NCBI RefSeq assembly: GCF_035222275.1 | Contig: NC_085886.1 | Location: 248,001 to 312,000 of the forward strand | DNA: 64,000 nt | Source: Podospora bellae-mahoneyi | Lineage: Eukaryota; Ascomycota; Sordariomycetes; Sordariales; Podosporaceae | Reading direction: 5' to 3' | In this document: one piece after another, positions 41,866 to 52,526 of the stretch | How positions within the stretch are numbered: the stretch's first letter is position 1 | How the letters are laid out: each line of letters opens with the position of its first letter | Translations under genes and position numbers: made by a program | The notes under the pieces: model-generated | What the model saw: the letters and a program-made list of their open reading frames with translations, nothing else | Database searches by the model: none | What the model was told of the DNA's origin: nothing

Positions 41866-44800
41866 TCAGTCAGAGTCAAAATCCTTGCCTCGAACTGCCT
41901 TGGCTGTGATATTCTCGTTAGCTTAGGCCAGACGAAATTATCCGAATTGTGGTGCGACGTACCAACACTACTGACTGCTTTTTTGATATTCCCGAAATAG
42001 CTTCTTTGCTTCCTGTTCTTCTTCTTCTCGATGTATTGTATCCTGTCGATCTGCTGCACCTCTGGTTTGATCACTACTTTGACAACGTCCCTCGGAACTT
42101 CTCTCAAGACGTCTACTTTGACTTCTTTCACGACCTCTTTGACAACTTGTTTCTCGACTGGAACCTCCTTTACGACCTCTCTCTCCACCTCAATAATCCC
42201 CCTCCCAATGATGGTCATCGGTTGCGAGGTTTGCAATCGTATCTTATTTTCCTTCCAGCTGGCCCTCTTGACGTATCCGGATCTCTCGTGCGGAGGAAGG
42301 GTGCAACCCGATGTATCGGCCTGGCGTCGGGTTGTCTGGTGCCATGGAGGCAATGACCCAGAAACCTGAGTGTCACCGCCTCCTGGGTTATCAGGCGGGC
42401 TATTGACAATCTTTTCCGCCAGACAAAGGTCCTCCTCGGGGAAGGCTTGCTCCGACCCCCTTCTCATGAACCACCACACTTCGGTCCAAGACTTGGCACG
42501 ACTATCCCCTTCTTGCGTCAGCAATTCTTTCTGTCTCTGGGTATCTGCGTCAACGTCTTCCCCTGCTTGATGATAGTGTTTGTGCCAGTATAGCGAAGCA
42601 TAACGCATGAACGGGCGGTCCCTCAATGTCCTCCGGATTCGAGACTCCCAACTGGTTTCAGAGCTTTCTCCAGCCGGTCGTTCTGCCTCTTGCATGCTGA
42701 GGTACATTATGCAACTGCTTGCGAGTAGGCCTTGAGGGGTGGGCTCCTCTGAGTTCTTCTCAATAGTTTCGAGTTTGGTTGCAATATGGCTCTTGACGGT
42801 TCGGTGAAGAGACGAAAGGCGTCCATCAACGAAGTTGACAAGCGGTCCGCAGTAGAAATCGATTTTGGCCTTGAGGTTCTCGTCGAGGCAATCGGCTAGC
42901 TGTTTCTCTGTGATGACGGCTCCTGGGAACTTGCGCATGGCCTTGGCCACTGCCAAAGCGGTGTTAAGTTCCGTGATGTTAAGCGCATCTTCCTGAAAGG
43001 CGGCCCAGGTGAGGACATTTTTGATGAACCGGGATGTTTCTGGATCGTAGCTGTTTAGCAGGCGGTCTGAGTGGCGATCACAGAGATGCTGTGTATCATC
43101 TGGAATCTCTTTCAAAGCCTTTAGAATGTCGTCTTTGTCCTTCACGCGCGTGCGTTTCAGCTCTTCGCTTCTTAGAATTGACCGCAGATACGAGTCATCA
43201 GCCCTGTTGCCCTTGATGTCACCCAGCACCCTCGTTCTGAAATCTTCGTCACCAGGTGCTACCTTCTCCAACAGACGTGTCAAAAGGCCGCTGATGCTTC
43301 TCATAATGTCTGTCTCATTGTCTCCTCGTTGAATGGGGCAGTCGTTGATTCCCAGGCTTTGAATGTGCTTCTCGATTGTTGAGTTGTGTTGGGAGACCAC
43401 CAACAATCTCAACTGCTTGGACTGACCGAGGCCTTGGTCTAGCTTTTTGATACATTGTAAAAAGGCTGTTTGGTCATCAGAAGGGATTTCATCTAGCCCG
43501 TCAACGACAAGCGTCATGGTGTGTTGATATCCCATGATCACTCTTGCCATTACTATGGGCCACAGCTCCACTAGCCTTTCTGCCGTCCACACCGATCCTT
43601 TTGATATTTCTCGTGATTGAGCATCCTCAAAGGTTGGCAGGAGGAACTCCTTGATGATTTGAGGCTGAAGTCGCAAGGCCTGGTGCAAAGTAGATTGTAG
43701 AAGAGCATCGATGTTGCTTCTTGATGCATACATGTTGCTGAGAAAACAATGAATGACCTCCTGCCTTTCTTGTGGAACCGTGCTGTCAGATCGGACAATG
43801 TTGTGAGGCTGTAGGATGTGTGTAATGATGTGCTTGGTCAAGAAGCTTTTACCGCTGCCTGCCGGGCCATGTATCCACAGCTTGCCATTCCCAGCCTCCC
43901 CTTTGCACCAATATTGAAACTCGGGACGCTCTTTTATCCAGTCGCCAGTTCCAGGAGTGTGCGGTCTCCCGAGAAAGTAGGCGTGGAATTTGTCGGAAGA
44001 GAGTGAATACAGGGCTCTCTTGGCGAAGTAACCAGCCATGTCTGTAGGCATGTAAAAGTCTTAGTCAACATCCAGATGAATAGACTGGACACGAAATCTC
44101 TGCATACGTACCCAGTGCATTTGGTTTGTCTTTCTTGAGAAACTCGACTCCGTCCCAAATGAGCCGAAACGCACCAGTTTCCTCTCTGGTAAATTGGCAG
44201 ATTGTGAGATGGTTACCTGCGAGCATGTCGTGCCTCTCATGGCCATGATGCATTTTCCCATAAAGACCATTCACAAGCTAAGTAGTGATGGAGCCTGTCA
44301 GCAGCTGCATTTCAAGCTTTGGGCTTTTATGGTGCATAACTGGACAAGATGGAGAATACTCTAGGATACTGCAAGAGAGAGGTAGCGAAGCAAGTACATA
44401 CAACATGTTTCAGACCCGGCATTGGTTGTTCTTCAACAAATGTAACAAATGCTAGGTTGTCATACAAAGGCTTGAAATCTTCTGTGATGTCTCGGAGATT
44501 ATCACAGTTTTTCTCAAGTTGTTGGACCATGGTGCGGGTGGGTATTGCTCCCTTTACTGGAGCGTCGTGTTGAAGCACAAATCGAGCAAAGTCCCTCCAA
44601 GTGTTCCTATCCAGCCCATGGTGAGGAGTTGCGAAGAACATCTGCGATTTCATTAGCGTCAGCTTCTCAGTGTTAGCCACCCCGATGGCTGTTGCCGGTT
44701 GAAACTTACAACGCCGCGGGATGCCTCCCAAATCCCCCTATATCTTTGCTTGACAAAGCGAGCCACGTACAATGCCCTCTTGATGATCATCCCTCCCAGG

Positions 44801-45250
44801 CTATGGCCGACAAATATTATTGGCCGCAAGGTAGCGGGCTCATCATCTTCTCGATTGTTGTACAACCAATTCAGCAAGTCATTTGCATGCTCTGTTATAC
44901 CAAGCATGCTCATAGTGCCATTGAGCGAGGTGTTGTACTGGAATGAAAGAACTCTGATCTCCGTAACGTAGTCAGGCAAGAGATCTGATGGCCAGACGGT
45001 TTTCAAGTCGTCGTTCGCCTGCCAGGTCTTGATGAAGTGTCCCCCAAGTCCGGGCACAAGGACAACACTGTTATTTGAGAATATTTAGCACTGATCTGAT
45101 AGGCTCATTGCAAAGCTATAGGATGTGAACTTACTCGGCCTGTACCCTAGTTGTGGGCTCGTTCTTTGGATGTAGGACTTTAATAGCAGAGTCACCGCTG
45201 TCATCAAAAGCTTTCTCTTCTTGTCTGGGTCTGTAAGTGGAAGTCGTCAT
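41866..45250 (-). CDS. SesB-NACHT NLR protein
   Basis: A fungal NOD-like receptor. Six exons (45250-45135, 45067-44710, 44641-44402, 44277-44112, 44041-41963 and 41903-41866) give 998 aa in one frame. Residues 39-260 are a SesB-like hydrolase with VPGLGGHFIKTW, GHSLGG (normal Ser128) and FFATPHHGLD. A linker leads to the NACHT domain with GPAGSGKS (352-359, Walker A) and TLVVDGLDE (about 470-477, Walker B). The winged-helix region follows (WAAFQEDALNITEL). There are no ankyrin, WD or TPR repeats. Instead, residues 908-960 are a Val/Lys/Glu repeat and the end is AKAVRGKDFDSD. An upstream in-frame ATG at 45379 is an alternative start. It probably senses non-self and triggers cell death through its own or neighbouring SesB domains. 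Confidence 0.9.
42020..42200 (-). other. Charged Val-rich repeat region of the NLR C-terminus
   Basis: The encoded segment repeats units such as VEREVVKEVPVEK and VVKEVVKEVKVDV, with hydrophobic residues alternating with Glu and Lys and occasional Pro. This is the composition of alveolin-type VPV repeats in cytoskeletal proteins of alveolates, but independent origin is more likely. It replaces the usual ligand-binding repeats of fungal NLRs. Confidence 0.6.
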
Positions 45251-45773
45251 CGTGAACTTGGGATTGTGTAGTTTGGAGTTAGTGGGGCTGGTTTCAGGGG
45301 TACCAACAGCTTGGTGGATATGGTGAACCCATTTCTCTGCATCAGTCCGGGGGTTAAGTGAACCTGTCACTTCTCGCATCGATTCATCACAATGAGGCTC
45401 ATGGGACGGCTTCTTACTGGATACCGGGACGCTCCGAACCTTGGTGTGGAAGGGCACCTTGTGTGGGGGCCCTGTCAGGGATTTGGCGTGGGTGATTGGG
45501 TTGCTCGTGTTGGCTGGTGCCCAACCTGACCCTCAAAGTTTAAGCCAGCCCTGCCTTGCTGTACCACCTGCCTTGCACATGACCGGGATAAGGGAGAAAG
45601 ATTGACAGTTCGATCTTCACGTAGCACATGAAAAATTTGCATGCAGTTAGAAACGACGCCACCAAGCCTCGAGGTACGCGTCCACACACACCAGATCATC
45701 GGACTTCCACTCCACCAGCAACCTGGAAACATCTCCAGGGCCCATCACGTTACTGATCAGTTCCACGTCGCCT

Positions 45774-46292
45774 ATGGATGCAAACGCCCAACTCAACCCT
45801 CAAGCCCGGCTGGCACTAGAGCGAGTATCGCGGCTGGAAGTAATAACAAAGGAAAATATCTCGAGAAAGTGGGAGCTAGAGTACCAATGCAACGACCTGA
45901 AAGACAAAATCCGCAGACTGGAGGCACAACTTCGGGATAGTATACCTCTTAGCGATCCCAACAACATGAACCCAGCCATGATACCCGCAACAGCATTGGA
46001 GATTAGCCTGCAACACAAGATTGCAGAACTTGGAAGCAAAATCAAGAAGGTGGAGCAGCGACTTGGCGTGGAGATATCTCAAAACTGGGAGTTGACATAT
46101 CAATGCGAGGATCAAAAGGAGGAGATATCGCGGCTGCGGAATCAGTTGAGGAAGTACATCCAGGTGGATGACACTGAGTTCACCTTCTTATCATCCCCGA
46201 CAGCCTTGGAAAAGCTACTGGAGGAGAGAATCCGGGAATTGGAGGGTGGGATAAGGTACCGGACAGGCCGAACCCGATCAAAGTCGTTCTGA
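45774..46292 (+). CDS. Coiled-coil protein with internal duplication
   Basis: A 172-aa frame from ATG 45774, divergent from the NLR. It consists of two similar halves. Half one has KWELEYQCNDLKDKIRRLEAQ, a Pro/Asn-rich loop and TALEISLQHKIAELGSKI. Half two has NWELTYQCEDQKEEISRLRNQ, a loop and TALEKLLEERIRELEGGI. Both are strongly helical with heptad spacing. No other domain is present, and the C-terminus is basic (GRTRSKSF). It is unrelated to known NLR parts, but its place in the group suggests an adaptor or scaffold. That is only inference. Confidence 0.72.
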   Translation: MDANAQLNPQARLALERVSRLEVITKENISRKWELEYQCNDLKDKIRRLEAQLRDSIPLSDPNNMNPAMIPATALEISLQHKIAELGSKIKKVEQRLGVEISQNWELTYQCEDQKEEISRLRNQLRKYIQVDDTEFTFLSSPTALEKLLEERIRELEGGIRYRTGRTRSKSF

Positions 46293-47328
46293 TTGTCTGG
46301 TTGTCGGTGTTGTCAGCGTCAACCATGTGTCGTCTGGGATGTCACGGTGTTTGGTAATTACCTAGCGCATCACATCATGTTAGAATAGCTACACTCTCGT
46401 CATACAAGACTGTCCTTGTGATCATAACTACGCATAAAGCCGCATTTGTTGGCGAACGATAGTTCGCTAATTGCCCCGATGCTTGCCAAGCCTTCTGTCA
46501 GCTGCATGCAGGTTTGTCGTCGGGCAGCTGTACACCACCCGACATTGCACATGGCATGCAGTAGCATAACAAAGAGGTTCAAACCGACCTTGCCGACCCC
46601 GAAAATACGGGGAATGTACCTGGTTCCGCAACAAGGTGCCGAAAAGTAGTTCAAGGTGGGGGGCAAATGGTGTGCTCTGTGAGATGCCGGTGTTAATAAC
46701 GGCCTTACTAGGCACGAACCCAACGTGTCTTATGCATGCAAGCAGGGCTCTGCCATGTTGAGCAGAACGGAAATACCGTCTATCCCAAGCCTAACTTCAT
46801 CAGGCGACCAATCCTTTACGCCTTGGAACCCAGCCACAGTCTTAGAATGAGCTTAGACGGTGCCAGCTGTCCCAGCCTTCCGACCGAGATCCTCAAAAAT
46901 GAGGACAAAGAAAATTGGGGAAGCATTTCCAGGCTATGAAGTTAGGCATGAGTGCAGTCAGTCTTGGATTGGCGTCGACATCGCCGTCTGAGGGCATTCA
47001 CAGCCGCTAGTTTCATCGTCTCCTATGACTTCGACGACGGAGACATTCGGGATCAACAAAGGCGCGAGGATATATAAATCGTCTAGTTTCCTTCAAGGGA
47101 AAATAGAGTAGCACAGAGCTCGATAGGATATCACTTACCAGAAGTCACTACTACATACCTCACAGACCACACCTCACACCAATCCCCTACTGATCCGACC
47201 CTCAGTGGTAGCCCAATCTCTCTTGTTCATTTCTAGCAGAGCTTCACGTGAGTTGAGCTTGAGCTCCATATACTCACAACCGTAACAGCACAGAGTTAGC
47301 TGACATTTCCAGACACTCCCATTCAAAA
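46293..47328. other. Intergenic, mostly featureless
   Basis: Short overlapping frames at 46400-46940 on both strands look like chance frames. A TATATAAA sequence lies at 47071-47078 before the next gene. Confidence 0.4.
47071..47078 (+). promoter_or_regulatory. TATA box of the 47.3 kb gene
   Basis: TATATAAA about 250 bp before the ATG at 47329, which would leave a 5' leader of roughly 220 nt. Confidence 0.4.
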
Positions 47329-47742
47329 ATGTCTGAAACCGACTCAAATCAACAGCTCGAGGTGTACACCAAGCCAGAGGGAGGCTTTTTCAGCCTCACA
47401 TCCATCACCGAAGCCTACAAAAAGGCCCTCAGCGTTGCTTATCCGGCCACCAAGGACATTGCCGACGAGTTCTCCGGCAGGATCCCCGAAATTGTCAATA
47501 AAGCCCGGCAGAGAGTCTCCGACCTCGTCTTCATCGTCCAAGAGCTGAAGTGGGAGATCGAACAGGCTCGTCGCACCATTGTCGAGACCAATGACAAGTT
47601 GCATGCGCTTCTCAATCAGGAGGAGATCAAGGACGATCCGTTGGAGTGGGACATTGAGGAGCAGAAAAAGAACATCGACGGACCACCGGAGAAACCAACC
47701 AAGAGATATTATACGCCGAAGAATCAAGAGGAGTTGGCCTGA
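47329..47742 (+). CDS. Small helical hypothetical protein
   Basis: A 137-aa frame from ATG 47329 in good context (CAAAAATG). It contains FFSLTSITEAYKKALSVAYPATKDIADEFSGRIPEIVNKARQRVSDLV, then a charged helix (LKWEIEQARRTIVETNDKL) and a Pro/Lys-rich end. There is no signal peptide or membrane segment. An amphipathic helical protein is likely. No family is recognised. Confidence 0.6.
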   Translation: MSETDSNQQLEVYTKPEGGFFSLTSITEAYKKALSVAYPATKDIADEFSGRIPEIVNKARQRVSDLVFIVQELKWEIEQARRTIVETNDKLHALLNQEEIKDDPLEWDIEEQKKNIDGPPEKPTKRYYTPKNQEELA

Positions 47743-47986
47743 AAGTGGAAGGAAAGCTAGAGGTTTTTTGGCAGCGTCGGAGTCTGGAGAAGAGTGAATT
47801 TACATTATTTCGGATAAGCTTTTTAGGGTTTAAGATGCAAAAAAGTAGGAACCGATGTCTCCTTCCTTCTGATTACACATGTAATACACCCGTCCACAAG
47901 AGAAGCTCAATGTTTATAAACCCTTATTTACCCCTATTATTTCAACATTTTCATCATCATCGTTCGTGTTAAGTGCCATGTACCCT

Positions 47987-48799
47987 CTAAATCAACATGG
48001 ATCCCACCCCCAAAGCAACAGCCATCATAAACCCAGGGACGACAGCGCCGCTCATAGCAGAAGACCCAGCAGGGGCGGTAGTACCAGCAGGAGTAGTCTC
48101 CGTACTGGTTGTAGGATCCTGAGTTGCAGACTCTTCAGGTTGGGTGGTCGTGACATCCTGGCCATCCGTAGTCGGGGCAGTGACCGAGCTGGTAGAAGTA
48201 GTCAGGGTGAGGGTCGTGCTGGTTCCTTCGTCGTCCGAGTCCGAGTCCGAGTCATCTCCATTGGGGTTTACCAAATTGAAGGCCATCGTTCCGTTTCCTT
48301 TTTGAACCTCATCGCCATTCCGACCAAAAACCTCATAACTGGCCCAGCTGTTGCCATTAGGTTTAAGTGAAACACAGCCTTCAAAGTAGTAATTGCTAGC
48401 GCAAATGCTGCTCCCATCTGCAGTGACACCTCCGCCAGCATTGGTGCAGGAAACCAACAGTTGCGAGAATGTGCGTGAGAAGTTGTCAAAAAAATCGTTG
48501 ATGTCGTAGCTGCCTGGGCTGAGGCAAGCGCGGCAGTTGTGGATGTAACCATACCACGCGTTTTCGCGGTCTTCATTGGAAATACACACGCAGTCGCGGG
48601 TTTCTTTGTCAGACATTGTGTTCTTCCAGTCGATTCCCTGGCACTTCATGATGGCGTTTGCAATCTTGGTGCAACCACACTGTTCCAGCTTGTCGCTTGT
48701 TGGGTCCATCCTCTGCTGAAGGGGGGGCGGGCCGCGGGCGAAAACACCAAGGCCGGTAAGAAGAGCCGAAGCGAGGAGAAATTGCATAGGAAGATGCAT
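47987..48799 (-). CDS. GPI-anchored cysteine-rich surface protein
   Basis: A 270-aa frame from ATG 48799. Signal peptide MQFLLASALLTGLGVFARG; a cysteine-rich domain up to about residue 155 with CGCTKIANAIMKCQG, DCVCISNEDR, IHNCRACLSPG and SICASNYYFEGC; an Asp/Ser run; and a Thr/Ser-rich stalk. The end AGSSAMSGAVVPGFMMAVALGVGSMLI-type segment is a small-residue omega site followed by a hydrophobic tail, the signal for a GPI anchor. It should sit in the cell wall or plasma membrane. The cysteine pattern is not a canonical CFEM domain. The role may be adhesion or wall structure. Confidence 0.8.
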   Translation of the reverse strand: MHLPMQFLLASALLTGLGVFARGPPPLQQRMDPTSDKLEQCGCTKIANAIMKCQGIDWKNTMSDKETRDCVCISNEDRENAWYGYIHNCRACLSPGSYDINDFFDNFSRTFSQLLVSCTNAGGGVTADGSSICASNYYFEGCVSLKPNGNSWASYEVFGRNGDEVQKGNGTMAFNLVNPNGDDSDSDSDDEGTSTTLTLTTSTSSVTAPTTDGQDVTTTQPEESATQDPTTSTETTPAGTTAPAGSSAMSGAVVPGFMMAVALGVGSMLI

Positions 48800-49159
48800 C
48801 TTGTATGCGCGCGTTGGTGCTGCTGAAAGAGTGACTATAGTTGGTGGTCAACGTCAGTGAAAGACAATGTTAGGCCAAAGAAACAAATCACCCCGACGCG
48901 TCTACTAGCACAGGGGCTAAGATTGTTTTCCTTCTCTTAGTAATCCGATGGGATTGGGATCCTGGTCAGAAGGGATAAGGCCTGTGCAATTGCTTCTCAG
49001 GGGTAAGTGGGTCCAAATAATGGGGGTAGCATCTCTTGCACAGCCTTGTCCAACCCTAACCCAGCGAGTGCGCCAAGGCTTTCAGCTCCGATAAGATAAA
49101 AAGCCTACCTTATCGATAAGCAGCTTCGGATCAGCTTACCAAGTTCAAGCAGTGACAGT

Positions 49160-49172
49160 TTCTGGAAGTTTC
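49160..49172 (+). promoter_or_regulatory. Heat-shock element upstream of Hsp30
   Basis: TTCTGGAAGTTTC is a perfect three-unit heat-shock element (TTC-nn-GAA-nn-TTC), about 385 bp before the start of the small heat-shock gene. Further TTCC-rich units follow at 49200-49260. It should bind the heat-shock factor Hsf1. Confidence 0.75.
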
Positions 49173-49556
49173 CAGCACTCCCAAACAGCTGTGGGTGCAG
49201 TGACTTCCAGTGGTTTCCAGCACTTGCTGGTCTGCTTTGGTGATGCTGTTTCCAGGCATCAGAGTGTCGCGTTTCAACAAGACGATTCTGGAGCATTCGC
49301 AACACCTTCAAAGCTTGGTAATGTAGTGTAGTCTAGACACAGCTCAAATGAATACTTAAAGTTGCCAGTTTTGCGCTTTCTTTGTCCAAACGTTCTCATC
49401 GGAATCAGCATCAGCATCAACAAACAAACACTTAATCGCTAGCCTCAACACAACAACCCAAGCCTTCCAACCACGCTCAAAGAACATCACTCAGCTACAA
49501 CAACTTCAAAAATACAATCTATCACCCGCATCAACAAGAACACTCCAACAGTCAAC

Positions 49557-50300
49557 ATGTCGATGTTCTTTGCCCCTGCTTTCTGCGCTCCCGAGGAGCC
49601 CAACTTCATGCCTCTCTTCCGCTTCCTTGATGAGTGGGAACAAACCCAGCAACATCAACAGCCTGAGCGCAAGCACCAGCAGCAACAGCGCCCAAAGACG
49701 CAGCAGCCCCAGCAGCCTCATCTTCAGCAGCAGCCACGACAGAAGACTCTTCCCCAGGCCCGGCCTAAGCGCTTCCAGCCAGCCTTTGATGTGCGGGAGG
49801 TAGAGGATGCGTATGAGCTCTACGCCGACCTTCCTGGTGTTGCAAAGGAAAACATCACCATTGAGTTCCCCGAAGACCAGACAATCACCATCTCTGGCAA
49901 AGTCGAGCGCAACTACGAGCAGCTGTTCGCACCATCCCAAGAGAACATCTCTGAGAACCCCGAGGAGCAGCCAAGACCAAGAAGCCCTTACCAGGCGACT
50001 GTCGAGGACGACACCGAGGATGAGGAATACGACGCCGTCACTCCTGTGAACAGCCGCCCTGCCTCACCCACCACCTCCACTGCCATTGTCAAGCAGCCTG
50101 CCCAGCAACAAACCCAGCAGACATCAACACCTGCCAAGTACTGGCTCCAGGAGAGAAACTTTGGCGAGTTTTCCAGGGCATTCCAATTCCCTGGCCGCAT
50201 CAACACCGACGAGGTCACCGCCGCCCTTGAGCACGGCATTCTTAGAATCCGGGTTCCCAAGGCCAAGGCTTATGAGAGGAGACGGATCACCATTTTCTAA
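49557..50300 (+). CDS. hsp30: Small heat-shock protein (Hsp20/Hsp30 family)
   Basis: A 247-aa intronless protein from ATG 49557, with a long A/C-rich leader typical of stress genes. After MSMFFAPAFCAPEEPNF comes a Gln-rich region (residues 32-68). The alpha-crystallin domain follows, with FDVREVEDAYELYADLPGV, ENITIEFPEDQTITISGKVERN, an acidic insertion, and then the second half ending LEHGILRIRVPKAK. The GILRI-type motif and a split alpha-crystallin domain with a charged linker match Neurospora HSP30. It holds unfolding proteins during heat stress. The heat-shock element upstream agrees. Confidence 0.92.
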   Translation: MSMFFAPAFCAPEEPNFMPLFRFLDEWEQTQQHQQPERKHQQQQRPKTQQPQQPHLQQQPRQKTLPQARPKRFQPAFDVREVEDAYELYADLPGVAKENITIEFPEDQTITISGKVERNYEQLFAPSQENISENPEEQPRPRSPYQATVEDDTEDEEYDAVTPVNSRPASPTTSTAIVKQPAQQQTQQTSTPAKYWLQERNFGEFSRAFQFPGRINTDEVTAALEHGILRIRVPKAKAYERRRITIF

Positions 50301-51368
50301 ACGGAGGGTTGCGATGAATAGCAGCTAGAACATGTACTATCAGGAAGGGAGTTTGGCGTTCTGGAATTGGGATTTGGAAGGCTTCAGTGCAATAGTGTAA
50401 TGGATGATTTGATCTCAGTGTTTGGGTGGACTTGTAACAACATGGAATAGATGGGACTTTCATAAGCATTTTTGTATTTGCACCTATTCTGCTTCTACCT
50501 AGTGACATGGAAGTATCGTGACTAAAACTGACAATATGTTGCCTCGAGTATGCTACACTCAACAATCTGACTATTACAATCTGGACCTCCTACGTCAAGT
50601 GAAATGCCCTTCCACTGTCTTGTCGCTGACAATCGTCGAAACTGTTCTCCTGTGATGTTATTAGTAATTGCAGCGGTTTTGCGTACAACCAAGATGGGCA
50701 GAATCCACGTCGAATAGTGTACAGTTTTTGCTGTTCGCAAGGAACAAGTGGTAGTACCCGAATCACGCTTGTGAGGTTGATGACTCTTCGTGGTTGTGGC
50801 AGCAGATGAAGTTGGATAATACGGCACACATCTCGCCGGTGAGCCAACGAGGCTTGGGGGTCTTAATTAGAGAATTTTGTTTGGGACCCCTCTAGCCACC
50901 TAAATCCCTAACCCTGAGAAGAAAATTCCAGAATCCAGCACTTACTTCCCACTTACTCCGACTTCCAAGATAGATTCGATGTTACTTACACTGCTTTTCC
51001 GAAAGCTCTGCATATATATTTTAAATATTTACCTTTTTTTTAAAAAGAAATAAAAGTAAAAAACATCGGTAATACTTATTTTTGGGCTATTTCATACTAA
51101 ATATTTTTGTAATATCTTATTATAGAACAGTAGTGAAAATTATATATCCTTAAAAGTAGGTTAACGTATGTCGTAATGTTAAAAGGATGGAAATGGGGAG
51201 GGGTGTCCACACCAGATCGAAGGGGTCCCAAACAATACTCTCCTTAAACACCGGGTTAACCAGTACGTTTAGCTTTCATTTAGTGATTAATAGCACATGA
51301 TACTTGCCTTCTCGTCACCACAGTTGTCACAGCTTGGTCCCTCTCAGCATACATGTATATTCGTAATT
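50301..51368. other. Intergenic with AT-rich island
   Basis: The 3' flank of hsp30. From about 50995 to 51180 the sequence is strongly AT-rich with TTTAAATATTTA-like runs and many TA steps, which may be a RIP-mutated remnant or an AT island. Frame 50590-50847 (minus) is unsupported. Confidence 0.45.
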
Positions 51369-52310
51369 TCAACCCAGGATCGCTGACTTACTTGCCGTGA
51401 CGGTCACCATCACCGTTCTCGTCCCGCTTGGCGTGATATCTGGGGCAGCAGTTTGCTGGCAGGGTGGTGCAAATTTTTCCGTTATTAAAAACACTGAACT
51501 CACTGTTTCGAAAACATTGACGTGACCGTAGTCCCACCCTGTTGGATCACCTGTTGAGATTCGGGTACCAAGATCGATCATTGTTGTGGCAACTAGTGTT
51601 ATAGCGCAGGTGCTTGTAGGGTATGTGCTTGTATTGTAGGCAGGTGACGTAAAAGTATAACGGGTATATGTCATCATCGCTGTTGTGGTTCTGGTTGCAG
51701 CTACTAGTATTGGGATCGAAGGACTTCCGACGTGATTTGACCCAGCGGCAAGGGACTAGAAGACTGGTTAGGGAGGGGTGACATGATAGGTAGCCTGTAG
51801 AACTGTGCACTGCGTGCATGAAGAGAGCCAAGTTGATCCCCGCCTATTTAACGTGAAGCCAACGCTGTTGCAAACATATCGGGTGTCCTTCTTTCCGGGA
51901 CTGGGCCACGGTTGGGATGACTTTGAATCCAAGGGGACAATCCTCTGTTTAGGTATTGGATTGGCTCTTCCCGGGGCGCTCCGGCTGCTATGTTGCTCAC
52001 CTGGAAACACTTCCACAACCGTGAAATTCTGCGGTGAACTTCCATTGAAAAGTACGAACCCCCGTCCACATAGTCGGCAATAATATGTCGGCATGCATCA
52101 GGTGTGAGTTCTTCTGAAGCTCTAGCCAACTACACAAGCGCCGTGAAGTTGAATAGCGCATATGAAACGAAGCTGGGCATCTTGAAAACAAAATCAAGGT
52201 ACCCTGTCTGTGCATGTCCCCGAAGCCTGTCATCTCAATGGTGCTATGATATAAATATCTGGAAGTCCTCCAGAGAGACTTCTCATAGAGGGTTATCCCG
52301 CGGATATGCA
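51369..52310 (-). other. Fragments of a possible surface-protein gene
   Basis: Minus frames include a Thr-rich segment (51677-51369) with TSTYPTSTCAITLVATT and PSGTRTVMVTVTAS before a GTAAGT-like donor. Frames of different phase lie upstream. One piece, LTPDACRHIIADYVDGG near 52040-52120, looks protein-like. They could be parts of one spliced or decayed gene for a secreted or membrane protein whose 3' end runs into the AT-rich island. I cannot build a trustworthy model. Confidence 0.25.
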
Positions 52311-52526
52311 TGTTGATATTACCCCAAGACTGTTGGACTGCAGGGGTTCTCTCGAGGTTGCAAGAACAAATCTATAAATACATACTAATAGATTAACTGA
52401 TGTCAAAGTAATGCACATTTATCTAGCCCACATATTACCACGTAACCGTCGCTCATATTTTAGTGCGAATATGTAACCATTGAACGCCCCAAGCCCCGTG
52501 TAGTTGATCCATTTCCATAACCTCAA

